Part shown: in pieces, positions 21,068-32,744 of the stretch
Position numbering within the stretch: the first letter of the stretch is position 1
Layout of the letters: the number at the start of each line of letters is the position of its first letter
NCBI GenBank assembly: GCA_010093685.1
Contig: MU006224.1
Coordinates: 836,476-900,475, forward strand
Reading direction: 5' to 3'
Length of the DNA: 64,000 nucleotides
Source of the DNA: Ophiobolus disseminans
Lineage: Eukaryota; Ascomycota; Dothideomycetes; Pleosporales; Phaeosphaeriaceae
Notes under the pieces: model-generated
What the model saw: only the letters and a program-made list of their open reading frames with translations
Told to the model about the DNA's origin: nothing
The model's database searches: none
Translations under genes and position numbers: made by a program

Positions 21068-23939
21068 ATGTTTCGGTACAGACGATACCGCGTCTTTCTA
21101 GCGTTTGCAGCCATTACCCTTTTTGCTTTATACAAGTTCGGCACATCGAATACAACATGGCGGGAAGCTGCATCGACAGCAGCTGAGTTAAAGAACGAGG
21201 CGGAAGACGCTCTCGGTTTTGGCTCCAAGCCACGCCCTCCAATCGCACACGAGACGAAGAAGCTGGAACTGCAGATTCCAGTCGCGAGCAGGACGCAAGC
21301 GCTTCAGACGCCGCCACCGGTAAAGCAGGTTCCCACGCCGCCGGCGGCGACTCGTGCCGCGCTGGAGACACCGCAGCAGAAACCAACGATCCCATCCCCG
21401 TTGCGACCCAAACCTCCTGCCAAACCGGCACCCCTCGCCGACGACGCTGCGTCCTTGAATAGCATCGAGGCAATATATTGGACAAAGCTTCCCGAGAAGT
21501 TCCCAGTGCCTTCGCAGTCTCTTATCAAGCTGCCCAGTGGCAAGCCGAAAAAGATACCAAAGATACAACACAAGTTCAAGCCGGAAGATGCGGCAGCAAA
21601 GATGGACAGGCTCGCGAAGCTGGAGAGGGTCAAGACTGTGTTCAAGAAGTCGTGGAATGGATACAGAGAATATGCATGGCTGCACGACGAGCTGCGGCCT
21701 GAATCTGGGACGTTCAAGGACCCATTCGCAAACTGGGGCGCTACGCTGGTCGATGCCTTGGACACATTGTGGATCATGGGACTGAAGGATGAGTTCGAGG
21801 AGGCGGCGAAAGCCGTGGACAAGATCAATTTCCTCACCACGACCCGCGCTGACATTCCGCTCTTCGAGACAACGATTCGCTATCTTGGAGGCCTGGTCGC
21901 AGCTTACGACATCAGCGGCAAGAAGTACAAGAACCTACTGGACAAGGCGGTGGAGCTGGCCGAGGTTCTCATAAGTGCTTTCGACACGCCAAACCGCATG
22001 CCCGAGACGTACTATTACTGGAGACCTCAATTTGCATCCCAGAGGCACCGCGCCAGTACCCGTGTCGTTCTTGCGGAAATTGGATCCTTGTCCATGGAGT
22101 TCACCCGACTTGCGCAACTTACTGGAGAGCATAAGTATTACGATGCGATTGCGCGCATCACAGACAATTTAGAAGAGTATCAAAACAACACAAGACTCGC
22201 TGGCATGTGGCCGACTTATTTGGATGCCTCAGGTTGTGGGAAGCCGTACATCGACTTGGCTCCACAAGTACCGCTCAAAGCTCCGGCGGGGATGTACGAG
22301 ACGCCGGCTGCCCCTTCGCCTACGCAGAAGCTGTCGCCAGGAGGCAAAAAATACGTCTCCCTGCAACTACCAGACCCCATCGTCTTGACACCCAATGGGG
22401 CGAACCCTACCTACGTGCCGTCGAACCTTGAAGATAGCTTTGCACTGGACACACCTGACAAACGAGTGGTTCGAGACTGGGAGGGCAAGCCGTTAGAACG
22501 TCGCCAGCTTGACGTTGATCTTGATGCGCCGCCTGATTCACCAGCGAACGGCGCCGCCGACGTGCCCATCAAGACTTCCGCCGCGGCAGCAGCCATGCCT
22601 ACTCCTCCCGAGTGCGTAGAGCAAGGCTTCGCAGCTACATCTGAACGTGGCCACGAAGAGTATACGCTAGGTGGTATGTCAGATTCCACGTACGAGTATC
22701 TGCCGAAACAGTTCCTCCTCCTGGGTGGTCAAATCGAGAAGTACCGAACCATGTATGAGCAGTCTATGGATGTGGTTAAGCAGTATCTTATCTTCCGGCC
22801 GATGCTTCCCAACGAGGACGACGTACTCTTTTGTGGGAAGCTCAATGTTCCACCCCGTATTGAAGATCTGGTGCCTGGAGACTTAACAGGCGAGAATGCA
22901 CATCTTACTTGCTTCGCTGGTGGCATGCTCGGTATGGGTGCAAAACTCTTCGATCGCCCGGACGACCTCGAGATTGCAAAGAAATTGACGGAAGGTTGTG
23001 TTTGGAGCTACAACATGACACAAACCGGCATTATGCCAGAATCTTTTGAGGCTATACCATGCAAAAGTACCAAGGACTGCACTTGGAACCAAACGCTATA
23101 CTCAGAAACTCTCGATCCTCGAGCAGAGTACCGCCTATCGAGTTATAGGGAGCAGATACAAAACTACCATTCAATGTACGCATCTGCTTCCTCGTGGTAC
23201 GAGGAACAACTTGCTGCCATGACTGCACCCCCGAAGCCTTCTGTGGACCCTGCGTTCCCAGTGCTAGCGACACAGACACCAGTATATGCAGATACATTAG
23301 ACAAGCGCCAGCTAGCCGATTCAATGGACGATGCAGAAGTCGAGCCTACATCCGCTCCGCCCGTGGGCGCTCGGCGAGATGAAGAAGAAGATCCCGAAGA
23401 CACACCAACAAAAGTCCAGCCTTCCTTCAAAGTTCCAGAAGTAGCGCTGCAACCGACTCCAACACTTCCCGATTTCCCCTACCTATACTCTCCAGTTGCT
23501 CCGTTGAACCACAAGGATTTTGTACAGAATTTGATCAAAGAAGAACGCTTGCCGTCGGGCGTCACTAAGATTGGAGCCCGCAACTACATCCTACGGTAAG
23601 TTTAGTAATCACTATACACAATTATACCTACTAATCAATCTCAGTCCCGAAGCCATCGAATCCGTATGGTACATGTACCGCATCACAGGCGACAACCACT
23701 GGCGCGAAGCCGGCTGGCGCATGTTCATGGCCATTGACCAGTACACATCCACCAAGTACGGTAACTCGGCCATCGACGACGTGACCAAGACGAGTCCCAC
23801 GCTGAATGACGACATGGAGAGTTTCTGGCTGGCGGAGACGTTGAAGTACTTTTACTTGTTGTTCGAGACTGAGGACGTGTTGAGCTTGGATGATTGGGTG
23901 TTGAATACAGAGGCGCATCCATTTAGACGGCCAACGTAG
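21068..23939 (+). CDS. Class I alpha-1,2-mannosidase (GH47), type II membrane protein
   Basis: Exons are 21068-23595 and 23645-23939 (49-nt intron), giving 940 residues. GH47 enzymes trim alpha-1,2-mannose from N-glycans in the ER/Golgi lumen, using Ca2+. The N-terminus is a basic signal anchor ([24 protein letters not shown]) and a Pro-rich stem. The catalytic domain starts at about residue 190 with [13 protein letters not shown], then [71 protein letters not shown], and after the intron [16 protein letters not shown], with the Ca-binding [10 protein letters not shown] end. It is much longer than the usual 500-660 residues because of low-complexity inserts at about 400-520 and 715-800. A Golgi/ER N-glycan mannosidase is more likely than an EDEM protein because of the intact motifs. 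Confidence 0.93.
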
Positions 23940-25260
23940 ATAGTGGCTTCATGTGCATGCTTTTAGGAGCGTTGCTTGGGTATCAGCAGCGGTTTTGGGG
24001 CGTCTTGGATAAGGCTTCGGCTTGGGGTTATGCGAGCGTGTAGTATACACTTTGGATATGTTAGCATGGCAGCATTTAATGGAGTTTGAGTAGCTTTTTA
24101 GCCGTGGGTAGGAAAGTCTCTGTGGTGAGGTACGGTATGCCTGATTACCATGTCATTTGCGAATGCTAATGATTTAGACGGCTTTGTCTACGACAATACA
24201 AGTTCTCTGATTGTTGTCGATTGTGTCACTCTTTCACCCATTTGTCTTGCTGGGCTTTGCGGTGCCAATGGTCAACAGTCTGGGTCAAGTCCGCTCCCCA
24301 ACACACGAAAGGCCGCTTCCAGTTACACTCCGCTTACATGAAGGCAGCACCTTGAGCTATTTCCCTTGTGTCTGCCATACTTCGCAACGTAAAGGTCCCT
24401 CGGCATCTTTCGACCTCGGACATTTGCGCATGCTCGGTTACTTGGATATAGCCATGACGTTGGTGTCTTCGGCCTGTCTACTCCAAGTTGGCGGGAAGTG
24501 CCGATTTCAATGAAGTCGCACTACCTGACTAGTGCCCAGGTGCTGTCACACGCCTTGGAAAGCCACTCACGTCTTGGGACACTTCTACACGAGCGCTCAG
24601 AACACTTCGATGTTGCAGTGGTACTGATACTACTAGCCACCAGAAGCTGTTTAAAAATCAAGGTCTTGTCCTACGTACGGCTACACAATGTCTAAACATG
24701 ACTTTAGTACCGGAGATGCGCTACTGACAATACTCTTGTCTGTACGGTAAAGTAAAGATCTACAAGGCAGGCGTTGCGCAGTAACAATTTCGGCGACCCT
24801 TCGGACACAAAACACCAACCACCTGGCCAATCAACATGGCTGAAATGGAAGCTGACCGTAATTTCTTCCAAGCATGTTGCGGTCGTATTGCACTTGCGAC
24901 TTGGCAGGGGTGCCAGATCTGCACTACTGCCAGCCTACCGGAACCTTAACATCCGTCCTGTGACCATCAAATGACCTTGTCAGGCTGCACCAAATACACA
25001 TGGCTATAGATCGCCGTGTTACCCCGGACAGGGCAGATCTTAGCTATGGCTTTAGCCTCAAACCTCCGCAAGACACGACTCCAAGACCGTGGCAGTCATC
25101 GAACTAGTCTTGAGCTACGGACACGACTCAGTACTGTCACTGCCTATGAAGAGAAAAGATCTGCAAATGGTGTCCAGTACATTAAGAGCTGGTCTATCAC
25201 CTCACGACAGTATATATTTACTCACAGACAGTTTCTTGCCATATCAAGTCCTCCTCCATT
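23940..25260. other. Intergenic, about 1.3 kb
   Basis: No supported gene. Its right end is the promoter of the peroxygenase gene, including a TATA-like run. Confidence 0.6.
25211..25218 (+). promoter_or_regulatory. TATA-like element upstream of the peroxygenase gene
   Basis: TATATATT lies about 43 bp before the ATG at 25261. That distance would give a short 5' UTR, so it could equally be an AT-rich stretch near the transcription start. Confidence 0.4.
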
Positions 25261-26678
25261 ATGCTAGCCAAGCTCAGCACACTCTTCGCAGTCCTGCCTC
25301 TTGCGGCAGCATGGCCCCAGGTCATGCACATGAACGAGCAGATGCACAAGCGCGAAGAACCACCTCAACGACAACCGCTATTCAAATCCGGCCGGCAAAA
25401 TACTGGTCTGCCGGCGCTCGGCTTCAACGCTCAAGATCAATTCGTCAACGTGACAAGAGGAAGCGGTCATGAGTTTGCGCCCCCAGGGTCTGGCGACCTT
25501 CGCGGTCAGTGCCCTGGCTTAAACGCTGCTGCCAATCATGGCTTCATTCCAAGGAACGGCCTCTTGAACACAGCACAGACGGTGTCGGGTCTGGGTGCTG
25601 CCTATAACATGGCACCGGATCTTGCGCTCTTCCTCGCTGTTGTATCGATTGCACTAGCTGGCGACCCGGTGTCTGGAAGGTGGTCGATTGGCGGAAAGTT
25701 CACGCCAACTATACCACTTTTCAAGGCCACAGGACTTGTTGGAACTCACAATGCATATGAAGGAGACGCATCCATCATCCGAGTAAACTCGCGACTCACG
25801 CTTGAAGATGGATCTTAGACTGACTGTTACAGGGTGATGCATACCTCAACGGTGGAAGCGTCGGTGTCTTCCAGATGAGATCGTGGGAGCATCTCTACCA
25901 ACTTGCAGAGGAGTACACGCTGGACGACATTGCAGCCCAGTCCGGTAAGCTACATATGATGTCGCTGTAGAATCCTAAACTTACATGTCCTAGATTATGT
26001 GACTCGATGGAGCATCCTGAACAACCCATACTACTTCTCCGCACCGTTCTCCGGCTTAGTTGCGCCTGCTGCGCACAACTTCGTCATCAATTTTATGTCC
26101 AACCACAGCGCCGAGAAGCCCGGCGGTACTCTGACTCGTGAGGTCTTGAAGTCCTTCTTCGCTGTTACTGGCGATTCGCCGGGTAACTTTGTGCACAACC
26201 GAGGCCAGGAAAGGATCCCGGAGAACTGGTATCGAAGGCCCACTGCCAATGCTATGACCGTTCCCCAGGTTCTGTTGGACGTGCAGGTCAACAATGCCGT
26301 AAGTACTCGACCCTCTCTAAATAAATTGCGCTAACCATAGATCAGATGTATCCAGGTATCGTCCGTATCGGAGGCAATACTGGCACCGTGAACTCGTTCG
26401 CTGGCGTCGATCTCACCGACCTCACTGGCGGCGTATTCAACCTCGGTGGCCTCGCAGAAGGCAATCAAGCAGCGTGCTTCCTTCTCCAAGCGTCGCTTGC
26501 AGGCCTTCCTGATGTTGTCAGCCCACTTTTGGGCGCCGTTGGATCTGTCCTCGGCTGGGCAACACAACAACTAGGCCCATTGTCACGGCAGTTTGGCTGC
26601 CCGCAGCTGGCCAATTTCGACAACAGTCTGTTCAATGGCTTCCCTGGTGCTAAGTTTAACGGAAATGGGCAATCTTGA
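25261..26678 (+). CDS. Secreted heme-thiolate peroxidase / unspecific peroxygenase family protein
   Basis: Exons are 25261-25782, 25833-25944, 25994-26298 and 26346-26678, giving 423 residues. Members (chloroperoxidase/UPO family) use H2O2 and a cysteine-ligated heme to halogenate or oxygenate organic substrates outside the cell. There is a signal peptide (MLAKLSTLFAVLPLAAAWP). The heme-ligand region reads RGQCPGLNAAANHGFIPRNG, with Cys84 as the expected thiolate; the usual Pro before this Cys is Gln here. The second signature, HNAYEGDASIIR, contains the E-G-D-x-S metal/heme-propionate site (167-171), and exon 2 continues with GDAYLNGGSVGVFQM. The first intron uses a GTAAAC donor, and reading through it gives a premature stop. 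The Thr/Gly-rich C-terminal part is longer than in short-type enzymes. Substrate unknown. Confidence 0.88.
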
Positions 26679-27928
26679 GAACATTGGGGTGGATCATTTT
26701 GATCGGGATCGTGAGTAATGGAGGATGAACTTGGCTAAAGTGTACACTGGCCGTGATGTATATTGATGGACATAATGCTAAATGAACACCAATACAAGTA
26801 TTTTCTGCTGTATAGCCTCAATCGCTCCCTGCTACATGGATGGAGACGTCCTGACTGAACCGCTTGTAGTCAGTAGGTTCAATCATGTCCTTGCCTGAAG
26901 TCTTAAGAAACGCAGAAACACGCCACCTCTCGCCATACACAACAAGCCCAAACATTCCTTTGCAGTATCCCCACCATCAAAACGAGAACATTTGCTTCTC
27001 TCTCATCAATTTGCCCATCCGCCACATTCTTCCCCTGCAAACATCGTCCCGTTCAAAGCAACCCAAATCCCAACCACCTGACTCCAGCATCATCAGACCT
27101 AACTGCACCAACCTCTATGCGGCCAAAACCACAATTCCAGGTTAGCACTCACTCCAAAGGGGCATCCCCTGAGCATCGCCACGTCATTCATTGGGCACCC
27201 AAGCCGGCGCCAACTCCGCGCGCTCCCCTATTCAGGACGCGTGCCGAAAATAACTTCACACCGCGTGCGGATGATCGACGTGGACTAGGGTTACTTGCCA
27301 ACGCAAGTGCCTGATACCCCGCATTAAGTCCTCTGAGGATGGATAGGGTTATTAGGATCGACGTTTGATTTGCAAGCGCTAGAGTGGATGTGTACTGGAA
27401 ATAGGAAGGGATTGTTGGATAACCGAAAGGTTATATGGATTGATCGGTTATGTGATTTCTTCTAGTGCTCAGGTGTGGTGTCGATGCATTGGTTTGGGTG
27501 GATGTATTAAGTAGCACGAGTGGTAGACTATGTATATGCCTTGATGTTAAATTTGCATGTACTTCGCTAATAAGTTGAGAGTTTTAGTGAGATATGTATG
27601 GAAGGTTGTGTGTGATTCAGTGGGTGTGAATAATGCCAGGTCGGTGACGTGGTGATGGTAAAGACCATGCATAGAATATGTTAGAAATTGCATGAAACTT
27701 TCAATGTACATAGAAGATTCTAGGCGCTCTGGGAAAGATAAGAAATGTGTAGTGTAAAGGCAAAAGCAAACTTGCTATGAAAGAGCGAAAGAATGTGTGC
27801 AAAGAATGTACAAAACATCGAATCCTCCCACTGACACGATAGGAAACGAATAATATCCTCCCAAGTCTCCTCCCCTACGCTTCAAACTCCTCCCGTGCAA
27901 TCCCTACACATCCCACCTCGCCCACCAC
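26679..27928. other. Intergenic, about 1.25 kb
   Basis: Short frames at 26885-27145 and 27117-27314 lack domain features. The part after about 27300 is AT/TG-rich with no coding appearance. No repeat unit or RNA gene recognised. Confidence 0.6.
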
Positions 27929-28571
27929 CTACTTAGCCTGCATAATCTGCCCCGCCGTAATCCTTGTCTTACAATGAAACTTTCTATATCCTTCATCAAC
28001 ACCATTCCCGCCACGACACTTATACGTGAAACCCGGCAGCAGGGCGCATTTCCCCCATCCGTTGCCGCCGTTGGTATCGATCATTTCGAAGTTTTGCGAT
28101 TTGCGAATAGCTAAGCAGGGTGTGTTAGCTATCTAATATCTCACGTGCTCGAGATGCCGGGAAATTTGGAACAGGTGTGGTGATTGGTGAAAGCGAGGTT
28201 AGGTGAAACTTACTCCAATGCCACGGCGGGTTGTTGCTGAAGTGCATTTCCATTTCGTCGATACCGGACGGATCCTAGGTGCACCAGTTAATTATACTGG
28301 CCTTATGCTAGTATTCTATTCAAGCAATGTTGACACGTACATTGCTCTCGCTGCATCCGTCCCCATTGCAGCGCACACCTAGCTTACCCCCGCTGACGTC
28401 GTTTTTCGCTGGGTACCATGGAATATTCTGGCCTGGCATTTTGCATCCCGGGTTGGGTACGTCGGAGATCTTGTACCCGTAGTCGTTGCCGGCTTTGACG
28501 CGGAAGAGGAAGAAGTCTGCGAGGGAGACTTGGGTTAGGGCGAAGAGGGGGAGGAGGGCGGAAGGCTTCAT
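27929..28571 (-). CDS. Small secreted six-cysteine protein, candidate effector
   Basis: Three exons, 28341-28571, 28214-28274 and 27929-28110, join with matching phases (donors GTACGT and GTAAGT; acceptors CTAG and TTAG) into 157 residues. The start MKPSALLPLFALTQVSLA is a clean signal peptide, probably cut after Ala18. The mature 139 residues hold six cysteines (43, 68, 73, 119, 129, 144), enough for three disulfides, and are Gly/Asn-rich (for example GVRCNGDGCSESN, TNGGNGWGKC, YKCRGGNGVDEGYRKFHCKTR). No catalytic motif or named family is recognised. Size, secretion and cysteine content fit the operational definition of a fungal effector, but function is unknown. A TATA box lies 138 bp upstream of the ATG. 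Confidence 0.78.
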
Positions 28572-29478
28572 GGTGCGTATGTATCTATTCCCGTGGTGAT
28601 GGATCGGATGGGAGTAAGATCTGGAGGGTGCGGAGAAAGGCTGTTGGTGGGTGATGTATATGGTGAGTGGGAAGTTGATGCTGAGATGTATGAGAGGATG
28701 TGCCATCGCTTTTATATCTCGAAGAAGCTCAGTCCATGCACACGCGCCATGTGGTTGAAGTACACTCGCGTGCTGTCGTGTCTGTTCACCCTATTCACCG
28801 TCTTGGAACAACAAAGTAAGCCGTATATCCTCTCGACCAAGCATTACACCAATCAACCCACCATCAAAAATATCCCCGAGAGTATTCTAAGCACATCGCA
28901 AGCATTGTAGCAGGACGCCGAGGCGTCCTCGTAGCACTTCGGGGACATAATTTCGACCATGCATGCCAATACTACCAATATAGCATGAGCACAGTACGTC
29001 CATGCTCACGCAAGGCTGTACCCATCATTTGAAAGAAGATCGTACGGGGACTAACAAGGGAGAGTACGCCCGGCTGCCGTAGCACCAACATCTTCTAATT
29101 TCAACCTTCAGGGTGATGCGTCCCGAGAGCGAAATTCGCTCGAGTGAGCCACCGTGACTGCGTATTTGTATCTGCGAACTATGCTGTGCAGCACCTAGGA
29201 GCAATGCATAGCGTTATTGAAACTAGAATAGATCGCAATGTCAAAGGCTGTAATGAATTGTCACCATGATGTTGTCGGGCGTGAGCATAAAGCGCCGAAG
29301 AGCATCATCCAGATACCTTGCCAACGAGTCCATCGCCTCGATCACATCTATAAAGTCCAAATTTCAAGATCTATGAATTTTCAGTAATGTTTATTTCCAT
29401 CCACCGCACACAGGTCGGCACGACCCCTTTCCATCGCCCTAAGAGAAAAAAGGCCGAAAGACATACAAAGAAGTCCCC
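28572..29478. other. Intergenic, about 0.9 kb
   Basis: Holds the promoter of the six-cysteine gene on the left and the 3' flank of the adenylosuccinate synthetase gene on the right. No other supported gene. Confidence 0.6.
28709..28716 (-). promoter_or_regulatory. TATA box of the six-cysteine secreted protein gene
   Basis: The minus strand reads TATAAAAG, a canonical TATA box, 138 bp before the ATG at 28571. Most housekeeping genes in this window show none. Confidence 0.55.
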
Positions 29479-30846
29479 TCACATCCTCGAAATCATATGA
29501 TCCCTGGCAGGTCCCACACCAATCCACTTAACCTTCACGCCCACAAAGTTCTCAATATACTCGACGTACTTCCGCGCATTAAGAGGGAGGTCGTAATAGC
29601 TCTTCGCGCCGGTCGTAGGTTTCTTCCAGCCAGGCAGCGTCTCATACGTAACCTCTACCTGCGCCAGATTATCCGGGTTGGAGGGGAAGCCCTCGAGTAC
29701 CTGACCGTTGAGCGAGTACGCGGTCGCAACTTTGAGTTCATCAAAGTCGTCCAGGATATCCAGCTTAGTGAGGTTGATAGCGGTGTAATCATTACAAGCA
29801 TGGGAGTGCTTAACGACGACGAGATCGAGCCATCCGCAGCGGCGCTTGCGGCCCGTCGTGACGCCTACTTCATGGCCTACGGATTGCATTTTCTCGCCGA
29901 GGGCATTGAGTTGTTCGGTGGGGAAGGGTCCGGAGCCGACGCGTGTGGTGTATGCTTTCACGACGCCGATGACTTCTTGCAGCGAGCGCCAGCCGAGTGA
30001 GAGGCCGGTTAGAACGCCGCCGAGACCCGTGTTGGAGGAGGTGACGAAGGGGTAGGTGCCGTAGTCAATGTCGAGCATGAGGGCGTTTGCGCCTTCGACC
30101 AGGATTTTGGCGTTCTTTTCTTTGGCGGAGGCGAGCAGGGGGATTTGGTCGACGACGTAGGGGGCGAGCTTTTCGCGGAGGGTCTGGGATGTGTGAGTAC
30201 GTGACGAGGTCTATGAGTTTGATATCGCTCACCTTGAATCTCTCAATCTCCTCCTTGGGGTCGTACTGCAGCAGATCGCCAAATCGCTTTTGATAGCCAG
30301 TGACTATCCTGTTGAACTTCTGCTCGAAGACTTCCTCGTCGAAAAGGTCGCACATGCGCAGTCCACTCCTGGTCATCTTGGTGCTGTAGGCTGGGCCAAT
30401 GCCCTTCTTGGTGGTGCCTGTTCAATTGTCAGCACTTCTCTACATTCTTCGAGATTTATATCCATACCAATTGAGCCAGTTCCCAGCTCAACCTCCTCCA
30501 AGCCATCCACCTGCTGGTGAACGTCGAAGACAACATGCGCTCTATCCGAGATGTATATCCGTCCCTCAGTATTCAGTCCATGCTTTTCCAGCGCCTCGAG
30601 CTCCTTGAAGAAGCTGGGCACATGCACCACACAGCCGCTGCCAATGACGTTTATGCAATTGGGATTGACGAGGCCCGACGGCAGGATGTGGAAGTCGTAC
30701 GTGACGCCGTTTGCGACAATAGTATGGCCTGCATTATTTCCGCCCTGGGCGCGGCAGCAGATTTGCGACTCGTGCGCGAGTATGTCCGCGAGCTTGCCTT
30801 TGCCTTCGTCGCCCCATTGGGCGCCGAGGACAACGGTGACGGGCAT
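29479..30846 (-). CDS. ADE12: Adenylosuccinate synthetase
   Basis: Exons are 30468-30846, 30233-30417 and 29479-30183, giving 422 residues, full length for the family. The enzyme joins IMP and aspartate with GTP to form adenylosuccinate, the first committed step from IMP to AMP, in the cytosol. Residues 1-18 carry [14 protein letters not shown], the phosphate-binding loop with the catalytic Asp. QGGNNAGHT supplies the catalytic His. [19 protein letters not shown] spans intron 1 and binds [44 protein letters not shown] and the C-terminal [14 protein letters not shown] follow. The ATG at 30846 is used, as the codon six bases upstream is TTG. Stretches of the plus strand opposite this gene are open only as shadows. 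Confidence 0.96.
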
Positions 30847-31320
30847 GTTCAAAGAAGACGACGAGAGGAGACGGGTGCGGCGGCCGTTGGGATTTTAATC
30901 CATTAGATGCGGGAACTGGCGTAGCGGACTTGGCCGGTAGCTTGTGAGTCGATAGGTAGAGCGCCAATAAAAAGATTTGCGCCTGGTGAAGGTTGGATCA
31001 GGCTGCGGAGAGCGACGTCGGAGGTGCTCTGATGGGCCAATTGCACTCACTCGATCTCTCTCTACTTATTGCTCAGACTCACCGGACAGTCATCTGCTTC
31101 TACATGTAAATTCCCGCATTGCTCAATCGCTGTGACTTTTTGGTCGCAACTGCCCCGCAATCCAGTGCCCCGCCATGCAAGACCGATGCCGCAATCTTAG
31201 TGCACACCGATGACATAACACATGCACGTGGGGAACTGATTCACTCGGAATGCTCAGATGAGATATTCCGCGATTTAACATTGACTTCGTGCTATCATTC
31301 CATCTCAGGTGCTCTCAACT
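30847..31320. other. Intergenic between ADE12 and the second PEBP-like gene
   Basis: 474 bp containing the ADE12 promoter and the 3' flank of the PEBP-like gene. Nothing else recognised. Confidence 0.6.
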
Positions 31321-32095
31321 CTACAAAGCAACCGCCGCAACACCAGCAAGCATCGCCGTAGCCACTCCAGCCCAAAACGTCACACCACCCACTATCAACG
31401 GCTGCGCAGCACCCGGGAACGTCGCAGGCGCACTCGCATTCGGCGCGTTACTCGCAGTCGGCCTCGCAGGCGGGAACGTCGTCGTCGCCGCGCCCGTCAA
31501 GTTCTGCACGCGAATATAATTCGCCGCAATCGCCTGTCCCAGCCCAGCATCCGCCACGAACTTGCTTGTATTGAAGCCCACCCTGTTCTGCGTCAGGTTC
31601 GCGTATTGCTCCGGGATGGAGAAATTGGCGGGCTGCGGGAAGACGATGAAGGTGTATGCGTGCGGCACGTCGCCGACGGGAGGAGAGGGCTGGAGGTAAG
31701 GGACCTGGCCGACCGGGACGTTGAGCGCGTTGTTACTTCCGATAGTGACGTTGGATGCGAGCCAGTGGAGGAGCTGGACGCGTGTGCCGTTGCGAGGGAC
31801 GTCGAGGTCAACCATGAGGAGGACTCCAGGTGCGCCGGACGTCCATGTTGACGAGCTGAAGCGCGGCGATTGCGCCGTTTCTGTGCCTCGCATTAGAAGA
31901 TGCTACTCCTCTGGAGGTAGACGAAGCGAGAGGATACATACCAGGCCTAGGAATCAGTTCTCCTGGCGGAGACACCGTATTATTCCCATACACCACCGTA
32001 AGTGACTGCGCCGCCGAGATAGGAAAGCCCGGCGCCGACTGTGCCGCCGCGCACGCAATCAGGGCACCAACACCGAACGTAGTCTTGCCGAACAT
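31321..32095 (-). CDS. Second secreted PEBP-like protein with hydrophobic C-terminus
   Basis: Exons are 31942-32095 and 31321-31880 (61-nt phase-1 intron, donor GTATGT, acceptor ACAG), giving 237 residues. Signal peptide: MFGKTTFGVGALIACAAAQS. PEBP-fold blocks: FSSSTWTSGAPGVLLMVDLDVPRNGT (the D-x-D-x-P strand), LLHWLASNV, and QPSPPVGDVPHAYTFIVFPQP. The second half has several N-x-S/T sequons, an Ala/Pro/Thr-rich stretch, and ends in a hydrophobic run (FWAGVATAMLAGVAAVAL), consistent with a GPI-attachment signal. It shares the architecture, intron position and phase of the gene at 6960-7731, so the two are probably dispersed paralogues. A TATA-like run lies about 72 bp upstream. Confidence 0.87.
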
Positions 32096-32744
32096 GATTA
32101 TATCTAATGTAAATATCTGAAGATTCTCTGTTCCCTTGAAGCCCGGCGCGAGCGAGCTCTTAACTACTATATAGCTCTACCCGGCGCATGGCCCGCGTTT
32201 CGTACCTGTTCCATGCACGCCAGTCATGACGTCGCCCAAGCCACCAATCGTGTAGGAGGATTTATTGATTTGCATGGCCCAAGACAAAGGGCCTTACTTT
32301 TTGTCAGCATGTGTGCTAGCGAGGCCTGGAGAGGATATGCAGGGCGTTCGAGACGTCCAGGCAGAGGTTCTTGTGCTAGACGCGCGTCGCACGTGCGAAG
32401 ATGGCTCGCTGAGGAATAGCGACCACCAGCGTCTAGAGATGCGCCTCCGGCCTTGTATTCCGTGATCGATTGCCGTGTCTCTAGAAGATCGGAGATCTTC
32501 CTACGAGAACAACTGGTCTGGTTTAGTGTCAACATATTACGATGGTAACATACAGAGCATCGAAATTGAGGTAGTAATCTAAGTGAATATGTCTCACTAC
32601 CATCGCACTCTTCAATAGGCATACAAGCAAGAAACGTAAACAGCTCCAGCTGTAACCCGCCAATGCAAGCTCCAAACCCTCGTCATATACACGTACAAAG
32701 CCGCCAGCGCCAATGCAAGCAACCCAAATTATACTCCGTCCCCA
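32096..32744. other. Intergenic
   Basis: Promoter of the second PEBP-like gene and 3' flank of SWI1. Frames at 32224-32622 on the minus strand lack domain features. Confidence 0.55.
32167..32174 (-). promoter_or_regulatory. TATA-like element upstream of the second PEBP-like gene
   Basis: The palindrome CTATATAG lies about 72 bp before the ATG at 32095 on the coding strand. Confidence 0.45.

Noticed and set aside
31309..31851. 180-residue Arg-rich plus-strand frame
   Set aside because: Antisense shadow of the second PEBP-like gene; Arg runs come from reverse-reading Ala/Pro codons.
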